Assembly (NCBI RefSeq): GCF_036017035.1
Contig: NZ_JAYXHS010000002.1
Location: 806,001-870,000 of the forward strand
Direction of reading: 5' to 3'
Source: Viridibacterium silvisoli
GTDB taxonomy: Bacteria; Pseudomonadota; Gammaproteobacteria; Burkholderiales; Rhodocyclaceae
Length of the DNA stretch: 64,000 nucleotides
Positions 34,921 to 43,747 of this stretch are shown here, piece after piece (within the stretch, counting starts at the first letter, position 1; every line of letters begins with the position of its first letter). A program made the translations under genes and the position numbers. Under the pieces are notes generated by a model. It searched no databases, was not told the DNA's origin, and was given only the letters and a program-made list of their open reading frames with translations.

Positions 34921-35624
34921 GCAGACCTGGCGGACACATCTGGCGCGGTGCGGCCGCATGCGCCTTGTTGTTGTTCAGCCTCGCAGCTAGTGCGCACGGC
35001 GATGTGCGTGGTGTGAAGGGCTTCTACGCGGGCGTGCTCCATCCCTTCCTCGCGCCCGCGCATTTCATGGCGCTTGTCGCGCTTGGTCTGTTGATCGGCC
35101 AGCGTGGCATGGCTGCCGGACGCGATGCCATCCTCACGCTTGTGTTCGGTCTTTTTGCCGGCTTGCTGGCGAGCAGTGCCTTTGGCTACCCGGAGACGGA
35201 CAGCATCCTGCTGGGCCTTGCTACGCTGCTCGGCCTGATCGTGGCGATTGCACTGCAACGTCTGCCGGGCCTCTTGCTGGCCGCAGTGTCGGGCGCGCTG
35301 GGCATGGCAATCGGCGTCGGTTCCGCACCAGATCGTCTGCAGGGCATGGCATGGTGGATCATGGCCGGAGGCACATTCCTGAGTGCCTTCTTCTGCGTCA
35401 TGGTCATCACGATTGGCGTCGAGTCCTTGCGCAAGGCGTGGATGCACATCGGCGTGCGGGTGCTGGGCTCATGGCTCACGGCCGCTGCATTGCTCGTGCT
35501 GGCCTTGTCGTTTGCGAAGCATGCTCCGCAGACTACGGATAGCCGCGCAGGCAACGGTAACAATGCTCTGCGAGCATCGGTGAATGCGGGAGTCATTGCA
35601 GGGCCGGATCGTCTACGTCCGTAG
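34917..35624 (+). CDS. HupE/UreJ-like membrane protein with altered metal motif
   Basis: 235 residues starting at the GTG that overlaps the previous stop (GTGA). Signal peptide (AAACALLLFSLAASAHG), then GFYAGVLHPFLAPAHFMALVALGLLIG, aligning to the HupE signature but with AH in place of DH. Several membrane helices and a longer C-terminal tail follow. The aspartate change suggests altered metal binding or a structural partner role for the preceding HupE. A longer frame reaching up to 34146 is only an antiphase reading of the upstream genes. Confidence 0.82.
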   Translation: MSRPGGHIWRGAAACALLLFSLAASAHGDVRGVKGFYAGVLHPFLAPAHFMALVALGLLIGQRGMAAGRDAILTLVFGLFAGLLASSAFGYPETDSILLGLATLLGLIVAIALQRLPGLLLAAVSGALGMAIGVGSAPDRLQGMAWWIMAGGTFLSAFFCVMVITIGVESLRKAWMHIGVRVLGSWLTAAALLVLALSFAKHAPQTTDSRAGNGNNALRASVNAGVIAGPDRLRP

Positions 35625-35674
35625 CTCGTCATTGCGTCCTGAAGGCGATATGGAAAATCAGGAGACGTACTGGC

Positions 35675-36268
35675 ATGGCATTCAAGCTGAAATTTCTGGC
35701 GATGGCCGCTGCGTGCTGCGGCAGCATTGGCGCACACGCCTCGGTTCTCTGGAACGAAGCTGACAACGGCGATCTCGCCAATGACGGCCTGTCGCCCACA
35801 ACACTGCTTGTGAGCAGTGGTTCCAACCGCATTGTCGGCTCAACGGGCAATAGTGGCAGCGGCGTTGACCGCGACTACTTCAGCTTCACTGTGCCGACCG
35901 GCTTCGTGCTCGACGCGATCCGTCTGCTCGACAACACCTCCGTGTCCGGTGGCTCTTCCTTCATCGCCATCCAGGCCGGGCCACAGCTCACGGTTTCAAC
36001 AACTGGCGCCGGCGTCGAGAACCTGCTGGGCTTCACGCACTACGGCAACGACCTGATCGGTACGGACTTGCTGCCGACAATGGCCATCAAGTTTGCCGGT
36101 GCGCTGCCGAGTGGTGTCTATTCAATTTGGGTGCAGGAGACGGGTGGCCCGGCTAGCTACGGCCTCGATTTGAACATCTCCGCGGTGCCCGAGCCTGCAG
36201 GTTGCGCGATGCTGCTGGCGGGGCTTGGTCTATTGGGTCTGGCGCGCCGCAGCGGCACGCGGACATGA
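35675..36268 (+). CDS. PEP-CTERM sorting-domain protein
   Basis: 197 residues. A signal peptide ends AHA; a beta-sandwich-like secreted domain (VGSTGNSGSGVDRDYFSFTVPTGFVLDAIRL, resembling pre-peptidase C-terminal folds) follows, then the C-terminal tag VPEPAGCAMLLAGLGLLGLARRSG. GGAG precedes the ATG. It lies 50 bp after the HupE operon and could be cotranscribed with it. Confidence 0.88.
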   Translation: MAFKLKFLAMAAACCGSIGAHASVLWNEADNGDLANDGLSPTTLLVSSGSNRIVGSTGNSGSGVDRDYFSFTVPTGFVLDAIRLLDNTSVSGGSSFIAIQAGPQLTVSTTGAGVENLLGFTHYGNDLIGTDLLPTMAIKFAGALPSGVYSIWVQETGGPASYGLDLNISAVPEPAGCAMLLAGLGLLGLARRSGTRT

Positions 36269-36312
36269 GCTTGCAGTTGATTGCGGTGCATTTGGAGCGG
36301 GGCATTTGATTT

Positions 36313-36348
36313 GTAGCCCGGATTTCGCTTCGCGGCATGCCGGGCTAC
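36313..36348. repeat. REP-like hairpin
   Basis: GTAGCCCGG / CCGGGCTAC arms (36313-36321 and 36340-36348) around an 18-nt centre (ATTTCGCTTCGCGGCATG). This is the typical repetitive extragenic palindrome layout, between convergent genes. Confidence 0.75.
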
Positions 36349-36375
36349 GTTCGTGGGCTGCCTGTCGCCAGATGG

Positions 36376-39057
36376 CTAGCGCGCTGCCAGGCTCAGCTGG
36401 TTCAAAGCTTGCGCAGCTTCCAGTCGGGCAGGCTGCACCTTGGCCAGCTCGGTGAGCAAGCTGCGCGCGGCGGCCGGGTCGATGCGCGTCAGCGCCGTTG
36501 CCATGCGCAATAGCGGATCGTAAGCGGGGCGAAAATCGGGGCTGGTGCGCAGTACCGATAGCAGCGGCTCGCGTACTTGCGCAAGCATGCGCTGCACATC
36601 ATTCGACGGCAGTGCCTTGCGACCAATCTCTATATAGCGATTGCGTGCCGTCCAGTACGCGGCTACGCCTCGTCGCGTTGTCTCGTCCGAACTGGCGGCC
36701 AGCATCTCGGCGGGGTCGGTGCTGAGTTCGCCGAGCAGAGCGGCGAGCCGATCTCGCGGTAGCGAATCGGGTGCGTAGGTAATGCGTGGCGCCATGTAGG
36801 CGACGACGGGATGGTCGTCAGTATTCGCCTTTGCGTCAGCGGAGAAGCGCGCGAGCGATGCGGGCCCGGCGATGAAACTGCCGAGCACGGCGAAGGCGTC
36901 GTTGAAGCCGAAATCGGCAGGCGCTTGTGGCCAGGTTGCGGTGGCGAGACGCTGTGTTACCTGCGCCATGTCGAAGCGGGGCCCGCGCTCATTTGCCGCA
37001 CTGCCGATGAGGCCGATGGTGGGCGTCTCCAGGCTGTTGGTGGCGAGCACTGCGTGCGCGTCGGGATAAGCCGTGATGAAGGCTTTCACGATGCTGCGAA
37101 GCGTATGCGTGTCGAGCTGATGCAGCGGCAGCCACTGGCAGAACAGGCCGCCGGGGGCGAGGCGCTGTTGCACGGCGCGGAAGTGCTCGACCGTGTACAG
37201 CGCCGCCGAGCCGCTGCGTGCCGGGTGGAAGTTGTCCGAGACGATGACGTCATACTGCTGCGACGATGCGCGCACATAGTGGCGCGCGTCGGCAGCGATC
37301 GTGTGCAGTCGGGAAGGCGCGCCGTCGTCGGTCAAGCGGCGCGTGAAGTGATCGGATGCTGCGATGACTTCGGGCAGCAACTCGACGGCGTCGACTTGCA
37401 GTGAGGGATCTTCGGCTGCCGAGAACGCCGTAACGCCCGTGCCCAGCCCGAGAAACAGCGCCTGCTTCGGAGAGGGGTGAAGCAGCAGGGGCAGCAAGGC
37501 CTGGCGCGCATCGGCCAGGCGGGAATCGCTGCTGCCTTCCTGCTGGCGATTGTCGATGCGCAGGCGCATCACGCCTTGTGCATCCTCGACCACGCTGACG
37601 GCGGACATCGCGCCATCGCGATAGCTGACGACGTGACCGCCTTCGGGCACGTCGACGAAAGCCAGCGGTGGTGTCCATATCACCAGCACGAGCGCCATGG
37701 CGGCCGGAGCCCATACGACGGGCTGGCGCCAGACTCGCGGTGACGTCAGCCCAAGATAGCCGACAGCGATGAGCAGCAGCGCGAACTTCGGGCCGACGGC
37801 GAGCATGAGCACGACGCCGAACAGTACCGGCGCAAACGCTGCGCCGAGCGTGTTGAAGGCGAGGGCACGGCCGAAGCTGATGCCAGCCTCGTGTGCCTGT
37901 GTCGTGAGGTGGCTGAATAGCGCCCCCATTACGAATGTCGGCAGGCCAAAGGCTGCGAGAGCGAGCAGGGCTTCTGCGCCGAGTGCTGCGTTCATGCTCG
38001 CCCCGAGCAGTTCGAGCGCGGATGCCTTGAGCATTTCTGCAAACCACAGGCCTAGCGTGGCGAGCAGGCAGGCTGCTGCGAGTGCAGCCAGCAAATGGTC
38101 GCGCGTTTTGTTGTCATCGCTGCGACGAGAGAACCAGCGTTGATAGGCCGCCGCGCCGAGCGCGGTGCCACAGAGATAGACCGCCAGCAGCATCGCAAAG
38201 GTGTAGACCGTGTCCTCCGCGACCTGGCTCAGCACGCGCACCACGAGCACTTCGTAGCCGATGCCGAGCAGGCCGGTGGCGGCGAATAATGCAGCAAGTT
38301 TGCGTGCTGCGGGCTGTAGCGCTTTGCTGACACGCTCATCCATCGCGTGCGCAGCACCGGCGCGCAGATACAGCGCAGTGGCCGCGCACGAGAGATTCAT
38401 CACCGCGCACAGGATCGAGGTGCGCAAGAGGCCGAACGCGGGGATGAGCCAGAAGGCGCTCGCCAGCACGCCGACGACGGCGCCGAACGTATTGCTTGCG
38501 TACAGCGCGGCGATGGATTGTTTGTCAGGTCGTGTGTGTTTTCGCATCTGCGCCAGCACGCGTTCCATCGCAGGCAGCGTCGCCCCCATCGCCAGCGTGG
38601 CGGGCAATAGCAGGAGGAAGGTGCCGCAGAACGAGACTGCCCACTCCCATGCAGGGTTCGGCTGTGGGCCGGTGATGTTCACCAGCACGCCACCGAGGGG
38701 TTCGATGAGGAAGGCAAGCGCGATGCACCAGGCTGCGATGAGCGCTTCGCAGGCCGCATACCAGCGCGTCGGGTGAGCGCTGTGGGCAATGCGATCACCC
38801 AGAGTCAAGGCACCGAGCGCAAGGCCTCCGAAGAAGGCTGCGACGACGGCGAGCACCGCCGCTGTTTCATGACCCAGCCAGACCGCGCATTGCTGCGTCC
38901 ACACGATCTGATAGGCGAGGCCGGCGAAGCCGGAGACGAACATAAGCAACAGGCCGAGGCGCCGACGCCAGGCGGCAAAGGGAGGGCGGAGAGCGCCCGA
39001 AGACGCGGGCGCAAGGCTGGAGAGATTGGAGGGCATCGCGCGATGGTAACGATGCAA
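36376..39057 (-). CDS. Membrane-fused spermidine synthase-like protein
   Basis: 893 residues. An N-terminal half with about 12 membrane helices (MFS-like; starts LLLMFVSGFAGLAYQIVWTQQCAVWLGHE) is fused to a spermidine-synthase-type Rossmann domain at ~500-720 (LFLGLGTGVTAFSAAEDP, VDAVELLPEVI, VIVSDNFHPARSGSAALYTVEHFRAV, GGLFCQWLPLHQLD), with a C-terminal helical extension. Such fused proteins are common, but their product is untested; typical aminopropyl-donor residues are only partly kept. It is a single gene, convergent with the preceding PEP-CTERM gene across a REP element. Confidence 0.85.
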   Translation of the reverse strand: MHRYHRAMPSNLSSLAPASSGALRPPFAAWRRRLGLLLMFVSGFAGLAYQIVWTQQCAVWLGHETAAVLAVVAAFFGGLALGALTLGDRIAHSAHPTRWYAACEALIAAWCIALAFLIEPLGGVLVNITGPQPNPAWEWAVSFCGTFLLLLPATLAMGATLPAMERVLAQMRKHTRPDKQSIAALYASNTFGAVVGVLASAFWLIPAFGLLRTSILCAVMNLSCAATALYLRAGAAHAMDERVSKALQPAARKLAALFAATGLLGIGYEVLVVRVLSQVAEDTVYTFAMLLAVYLCGTALGAAAYQRWFSRRSDDNKTRDHLLAALAAACLLATLGLWFAEMLKASALELLGASMNAALGAEALLALAAFGLPTFVMGALFSHLTTQAHEAGISFGRALAFNTLGAAFAPVLFGVVLMLAVGPKFALLLIAVGYLGLTSPRVWRQPVVWAPAAMALVLVIWTPPLAFVDVPEGGHVVSYRDGAMSAVSVVEDAQGVMRLRIDNRQQEGSSDSRLADARQALLPLLLHPSPKQALFLGLGTGVTAFSAAEDPSLQVDAVELLPEVIAASDHFTRRLTDDGAPSRLHTIAADARHYVRASSQQYDVIVSDNFHPARSGSAALYTVEHFRAVQQRLAPGGLFCQWLPLHQLDTHTLRSIVKAFITAYPDAHAVLATNSLETPTIGLIGSAANERGPRFDMAQVTQRLATATWPQAPADFGFNDAFAVLGSFIAGPASLARFSADAKANTDDHPVVAYMAPRITYAPDSLPRDRLAALLGELSTDPAEMLAASSDETTRRGVAAYWTARNRYIEIGRKALPSNDVQRMLAQVREPLLSVLRTSPDFRPAYDPLLRMATALTRIDPAAARSLLTELAKVQPARLEAAQALNQLSLAAR

Positions 39058-39169
39058 TGGGTCTGTTTTAAGACAACACCCCCGGCAAGCTGCTTACCAC
39101 CCCATGAAAAGAGTCTGTCGCGGCGTCGTGCGTGGCACGACGCCGTCAAAAGGCCGGGCGCTCAGTCGC

Positions 39170-39928
39170 TCAGTCCCCGAGGTTCAGGCTGAGCTGATCG
39201 ATAGCGAGCCCGTGATCGTAACCAAAGTTGTTCAGAAAGCTCCAGCGCAGCCACAAGGTCTGACCGGGTAGCCAGCCGGTCGTGCTCAACATGCCACCCA
39301 GCGAGCGGCTTGCGGCGGGGCTGTGACCGTCGAGCGGTACACCGCTGACCGAACCCAGCTCGGGCGACGGTGAGTCGAAGTCGAAGCCGCGACCGGGGCG
39401 CACCCAGGACTGGACATCGCCAAGGCGCTCGCCGATGCCGAATTCGAAGACGATGGTATTCACGTCGTCGCTTTGCGCCTGGCGCCACTGCTGCCCCTGA
39501 AACGCGATCTTCAGGCGCGTGATCTCGACTGAGCCTCCGTGACGCAGCGCTAGCGCGGCATAACCAGCCTGCCCGCCCGGCGCTGGTGTGCCGAAGTAGA
39601 AGGCGCCTGTGCCGACCGCGCCGAGCGCGCGGTCTGTCGAACCCGCCCGGCCATAGCTGTAGAAAGCACCCGAGCCGAGTTGACCGTCGTCGATGCGCAA
39701 GGTCGGTGTCACCAAGGGTTGTTCGACGCCATTGAACAGGAACCAGCCGGGCAGTGTCCGGTTGTCGATCCAGCGACTGCTCATTCCGGTGGCCGGCAGC
39801 TTGTCGAAGTCCTGCACGTAGCGGAAACGCCCCGTTGCATCGGGCACGACCACGACCTGCGCTACGGCTGTGCCGGCCAGCAAGCCCGACATGAGTGCCG
39901 TTGTTACCTTCAAACGCGCGGCCATCAT
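39170..39928 (-). CDS. Secreted protein, paralogue of the upstream PEP-CTERM gene, without the tag
   Basis: 252 residues. Signal peptide (VTTALMSGLLAGTAVA), then a domain with YVQDFDKLPATG...WIDNRTLPGWFLFNG, GSTDRALGAVGTGAFYFGTPA and TLWLRWSFLNNFGYDHGLAIDQLSL. The same signposts occur in the gene just upstream, so the two are clearly paralogues. This copy ends right after the domain (SLNLGD) and lacks the PEP-CTERM signal, so it would be free rather than exosortase-processed. Coupled to its paralogue by ATGA. Confidence 0.85.
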   Translation of the reverse strand: MMAARLKVTTALMSGLLAGTAVAQVVVVPDATGRFRYVQDFDKLPATGMSSRWIDNRTLPGWFLFNGVEQPLVTPTLRIDDGQLGSGAFYSYGRAGSTDRALGAVGTGAFYFGTPAPGGQAGYAALALRHGGSVEITRLKIAFQGQQWRQAQSDDVNTIVFEFGIGERLGDVQSWVRPGRGFDFDSPSPELGSVSGVPLDGHSPAASRSLGGMLSTTGWLPGQTLWLRWSFLNNFGYDHGLAIDQLSLNLGD

Positions 39929-40791
39929 GCGACGCGGACCACTGCGCGGCGACGCCAGACCAGGATACTCAGGACTCCCAGGCCACCCAGCAGCATGCTC
40001 AGCGCGGCGGGTTCGGGCACGGCAGATACAGCGGTGGACACGAACAGGTTGTCTATAGCCACGCCGTGGTCATAGCCCGCGCTGTTGTAGTCGATCCAGG
40101 TCAGCCACAGCGTCTGGCCAGGCTGCCAGTTCGTGGCGATGTCGCCACCCATGTAAACGATGCCGTTGAGATTGCCGTCGTTTGCGTAGCCTGCAGTGGA
40201 GGCGGTGTTCCTGATTGCCGTGTTGTACTTGAAGTCGCTGCCCGGATTGATCCAGTTCTGCACCGACGCGAAGCTGTCACCGTAGCCAATGCGGAAATCC
40301 ATGGTGTCGGTGGACTGGTTGTTCTCGCCGACGCGCCATTGCTCGGCATCCCACAGCACTGTGATACCGCTCAAGGCAGCACCACTGTCGTTGCGCAGCG
40401 CCAGTGCCATGTAGCTGGAGATTGCGTTCTCGGCCGGGCTACCGAGGTAGGTGCCTCCGGTTGCGACTGAGCCCAGTGCGCGATCCGTGTTGCCATCGAG
40501 GCCGAAGCTGTAAACGTAGCCGCTCGACTCGCCTCCGGCGCTGGCACGGTAGTAGGTGAGCGCTGCTTTCTGGCCATTGAACAACGACCATCCCGGCAGC
40601 GTCTTGTCGTTGGTCCAGGCTCGATTGGCCGTGGTCGAGTTCACGGACGAGAGGCTGTCGAAATCCTGCGTGTACTCGAAGCTCTGGAAGAGCCCCGATG
40701 GATCGGTTGTCAATGTGAGGCTGACTGCCGCATGTGCGGCGGGCAACGTCGTGGCGAGGACTGCGCAAAGCAGTGAGGTACGAAACATCAT
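39925..40791 (-). CDS. PEP-CTERM sorting-domain protein (paralogue pair)
   Basis: 288 residues. Signal peptide ending AHA, secreted domain (FEYTQDFDSLSS...WTNDKTLPGWSLFNG, GNTDRALGSVATGGTYLGSPA, TLWLTWIDYNSAGYDHGVAIDNLFV), then VPEPAALSMLLGGLGVLSILVWRRR. It is the tagged member of a tandem pair. Similar domains often precede nuclease or phosphatase modules in PEP-CTERM bacteria, and here a PhoD gene lies upstream on the same strand. Confidence 0.88.
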   Translation of the reverse strand: MMFRTSLLCAVLATTLPAAHAAVSLTLTTDPSGLFQSFEYTQDFDSLSSVNSTTANRAWTNDKTLPGWSLFNGQKAALTYYRASAGGESSGYVYSFGLDGNTDRALGSVATGGTYLGSPAENAISSYMALALRNDSGAALSGITVLWDAEQWRVGENNQSTDTMDFRIGYGDSFASVQNWINPGSDFKYNTAIRNTASTAGYANDGNLNGIVYMGGDIATNWQPGQTLWLTWIDYNSAGYDHGVAIDNLFVSTAVSAVPEPAALSMLLGGLGVLSILVWRRRAVVRVA

Positions 40792-40856
40792 TGGTGAGAA
40801 TCTCCGTCAAAGGGGTGAGAGTCTGGTGGTGCATGCCTTAGGCATACGAAGGGATT

Positions 40857-42542
40857 TCAAGCGGGTGCCAGTCGGCGCTGCGAGGTTCCAGGCTGGGTCT
40901 GCCAGCTCCCGCCGCGCCATGTCTGGTAGTCGCGCGACTCGACCGTGCTGACGAAGTACCACTCCGCCTTGCAGCTGCCGGGCGTTGCAGTAATCACCAT
41001 GAAGCCGCGATGAGATGCTTCGGCGTAGCGCAAGCCCGGGCAGTTGGCGAGCAGCCATTGCTCCATTTGCTCGGGCGTATCGGTCGGGCGTGAAGCCTCC
41101 ATCCCCGGCGAGCTGACCCCTGGCGTAGCGAACTCGATACCAACCGCGCGACCCTGTGCATCGCTGAGTTCATTGGCCCAGGCGTTGTGTGTGTCGCCGG
41201 CCAGCACGACCAGATTGCGATCGAGGTCGGCTGCAGCGTTCAGCAGTTTGGCGCGATCGGCGCCGTAGCCGTCCCACGCATCGAGGTTGGTCGGCACCCA
41301 GGGTTGGGCAAGGATGTAGCGCTCCGCACGGCTCAACGGCTGGCCTGCATCGGCACGGGCCTGCAAGGCCTCATAGCCCGCGAAGGAGATCTGGCCCAGC
41401 GCGATGGACGCCGGTATCCGTGTCTCGGCCATGCGCACCTGTTGGCCGACTACCTGCCAGGTTGCTTGCGATGCAGCCATCTGGCCCTTCAGCCAGTTCA
41501 TCTGCGTGGCACCGAGGATTTCGCGGTCAGCCGCGTTGGCGGCTGCGTCCAGCGCGGCGCCATTCACGCCCTGGGCGTCAATGAAGCTGCTGTATTCCAG
41601 TTGCTTGTTGCGTGCAATCAACCGCGTCTCCAGCATGTGCAGCGACAGCAGCGTGCCCCAGTCGAACGAGCGGTAGATGAGCATCGGCGCCGACGGGTCT
41701 GGCAGCCGCGTTGGCAGCCACTCGTGATAGGCGCGCAGCGCCGCGGCCTGGCGTGTGGCGAACGGGCCTTCGGTCGCCTCGGTGTGATTGGTGGCACCAC
41801 CGGCATAGGCGTTGTCGGCAACCTCGTGGTCGTCCCAGATTGCAATCAGTGGCAGCGCTGCGCTGATCGCCTGCAGGTCCGGGTCGCTGCGGTATTGCGC
41901 GTAGCGCAGGCGGTAGTCGGCCAGGCTGAGGCATTCATTGGCCGGCAGCACCTCGCGACCCAGCGCCGCAGCATTGGCAGACGCGTAGCCGTTGCGATCG
42001 TATTCGTAGATGAAGTCACCCAGGTGCAGCGCTGCATCCAGGTCGTTCATGCGCGCAGCCTGCGCATAGGCGTGGAACATGCCAGCCGGATAGTTGGCGC
42101 AGGAAAATACCGCCAGCTTGACCTGACTGACATCACCGACAGGCAGCGTTCGTCCACGGCCAATCGGTGAGTAACGGCCACCACATAGAAAGCGGTAGTA
42201 GTGCAGCGTGCCGGCCTGCAGGCCGGCAACATCCACCTTGACCGTGAAGTCGCGACTGGCGTTGGTGGGCTGGAGACCGCTGCGCACGACGCGCGAAAAG
42301 CCCGGGTCGGTGGAGACCTCCCAGTAAACACGTGGTGCCGCATCGCCCACGGCAGTGATGCGGGTCCAGATCACGAGCCGGTCCGCCAGCGGATCACCAC
42401 TGGCCACGCCATGCGCGAAGTTGTAGGTGGCAGCGTGGGCCTGGCCGGGCTGCAGGCCGGCGAATGCGGCAATCGCAGCGGTGCTGATACCGCCGAGAAA
42501 TTCGCGACGGCGGTTAAGAAAGTGTTTGTCTCGGAGACTCAT
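40857..42542 (-). CDS. phoD: Alkaline phosphatase PhoD, Tat-exported
   Basis: 561 residues with a twin-arginine signal (NRRREFLGGISTAAIAAFAGL). PhoD landmarks are TYNFAHGVASGDPLADRLVIWTRIT, FSCANYPAGMFHAY, HLGDFIYEYDRNGY, AIWDDHEVADNAYAGG and VLAGDTHNAW, which supply the Fe/Ca ligands. It hydrolyses phosphomono- and diesters outside the cytoplasm. A secreted phosphorus-scavenging role fits the neighbouring secreted genes. It lies 65 bp upstream of the paralogue pair, on the same strand. Confidence 0.93.
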   Translation of the reverse strand: MSLRDKHFLNRRREFLGGISTAAIAAFAGLQPGQAHAATYNFAHGVASGDPLADRLVIWTRITAVGDAAPRVYWEVSTDPGFSRVVRSGLQPTNASRDFTVKVDVAGLQAGTLHYYRFLCGGRYSPIGRGRTLPVGDVSQVKLAVFSCANYPAGMFHAYAQAARMNDLDAALHLGDFIYEYDRNGYASANAAALGREVLPANECLSLADYRLRYAQYRSDPDLQAISAALPLIAIWDDHEVADNAYAGGATNHTEATEGPFATRQAAALRAYHEWLPTRLPDPSAPMLIYRSFDWGTLLSLHMLETRLIARNKQLEYSSFIDAQGVNGAALDAAANAADREILGATQMNWLKGQMAASQATWQVVGQQVRMAETRIPASIALGQISFAGYEALQARADAGQPLSRAERYILAQPWVPTNLDAWDGYGADRAKLLNAAADLDRNLVVLAGDTHNAWANELSDAQGRAVGIEFATPGVSSPGMEASRPTDTPEQMEQWLLANCPGLRYAEASHRGFMVITATPGSCKAEWYFVSTVESRDYQTWRGGSWQTQPGTSQRRLAPA

Positions 42543-42923
42543 GGATATCGAGGGTTCGTTGTTAGGCGATCACGCCTTGAGGGCATACCCGTCGCGGTCG
42601 AACAGATCCGGCCGTTGGAGCAGGATGTCTTCCGGCGGGGCTGGAAGGCGTGCCCTCAGGTTATGGATTTCATGTGACCGGCAGGTCATCAATTCGATGC
42701 ACATATTCGTGGCCAACTATTGATCCGGTCTATGGATTCAGCCGCAACGAGCCGCACCGGATTCGCCGACAAGTCGTTGGCGCATTCGATGAGAGGAGCA
42801 AGCCAGGCGAGATGGCGGAGATGCTCGGGCGGCAATCTCTCCGAATGGGCAAGCGCGCATTCGATGGGGCAGGGACATCAAGCAGTCACACTCAGCCGAT
42901 AAGCTCACTGTCTCTATCGACAC
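42543..42923. other. Intergenic region between phoD and a divergent secreted-protein gene
   Basis: 381 bp without a credible gene. It includes GTGACCGGCAGGTCAT at 42674-42689, close to a motif at 47140-47156 (GTGACCGGCAGGTGACC), and an ATG-rich GC region. No exact Pho box (CTGTCAT repeats) was found. Confidence 0.4.
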
Positions 42924-43601
42924 ATGGAAAGAGCAGTTCGTATGCGATTCAGCCACCCATACGTGATCTCACGTGCATTGATCACGGTCGTCCTGTGTTC
43001 GCTGCAGATGACCGCCTCTGCTGAAGACGGCGTCGAAGATCCGCGGTTTGCGGCACCGCTTGTCGTTGGGGGCGAATCCGCTTGTGGATCGCAACCGATC
43101 CTGGCTCACAGGACGCGGGCAAATACAGTGATGAGCATCCTGCGTGCGCCCAAGGGCGCGAATGGCAAAGAGTTCGTCGAGGTGAGTGGCAACGCCCGGA
43201 AGAAAGACAGTGCGAGCTGTGTGATCGATGTGCGCTTCGAGAAGCCTTTCGAGGAAGCGCGCACGATGGGTATCGATCTCTCCGGGGTGGAGCACAAGAC
43301 GCCAGGCGCGACAGCGAGCCTGACGGTAACGCTAGGCAGGCAGAAGCATGTGTTCGACTATCCGCGAGGCCGCGTGCTGGATGCTTCGACGGGTAAAGTG
43401 GTCAAGCGCTTTCAGATGATCGATCTGCCGGCAGGCACGACGCGCGTGCGGATCGCAGTCGCAGCCAAGGCGGCGCGCACGGCCTACGAGGATTCCGCGG
43501 CGATCGGTTTTGATGAGATGCATCTGTGTTTTATCAGTCCCGAGGAAATTCCCGAGTTCTGTGGGGCGCCGGGGTTTCCAAATCCACGAGTCATGCCTTG
43601 A
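42924..43601 (+). CDS. Hypothetical secreted protein
   Basis: 225 residues (an internal ATG at 42942 is an alternative start). The signal peptide ends near MTASAEDG. The mature part is beta-rich with four cysteines (SACGS, ASCVID, HLCFIS, EFCGAP), suggesting disulfides. No family is recognised. It is convergent with the oxygenase gene across an inverted repeat. Confidence 0.7.
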   Translation: MERAVRMRFSHPYVISRALITVVLCSLQMTASAEDGVEDPRFAAPLVVGGESACGSQPILAHRTRANTVMSILRAPKGANGKEFVEVSGNARKKDSASCVIDVRFEKPFEEARTMGIDLSGVEHKTPGATASLTVTLGRQKHVFDYPRGRVLDASTGKVVKRFQMIDLPAGTTRVRIAVAAKAARTAYEDSAAIGFDEMHLCFISPEEIPEFCGAPGFPNPRVMP

Positions 43602-43629
43602 AGACGGGCTGAGTCGTCGTTGTCTCTGT

Positions 43630-43729
43630 AGGTCGGAAAAGCAAAGCGCCTTCCGACATCAAGCTTTCAAACGCGTGTGGTGGTCGTTTGCGAGTCGGGA
43701 TGTCGGAAGGCGCTTTGCTTTTCCGACCT
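43630..43729. repeat. Perfect 31-bp inverted repeat between convergent genes
   Basis: AGGTCGGAAAAGCAAAGCGC... (43630-43660) is the exact reverse complement of 43699-43729, with a 38-bp centre. The GTCGG-A/T-rich-GCGCC ends resemble REP/BIME units rather than an insertion sequence, since the centre holds no gene. It probably acts as a bidirectional terminator or RNA-protective hairpin. Confidence 0.85.
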
Positions 43730-43747
43730 GCGCAAAGCGTTTGCTGC

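Noticed and set aside
34146..35624. One 492-codon frame
   Set aside because: Its first ~257 codons are an out-of-frame reading of the two upstream HupE genes; only the part from the GTG at 34917 is a real gene.
43630..43729. Terminal inverted repeats of a small insertion sequence or MITE
   Set aside because: The centre is only 38 bp and no flanking target duplication is visible; a REP/BIME unit fits better.
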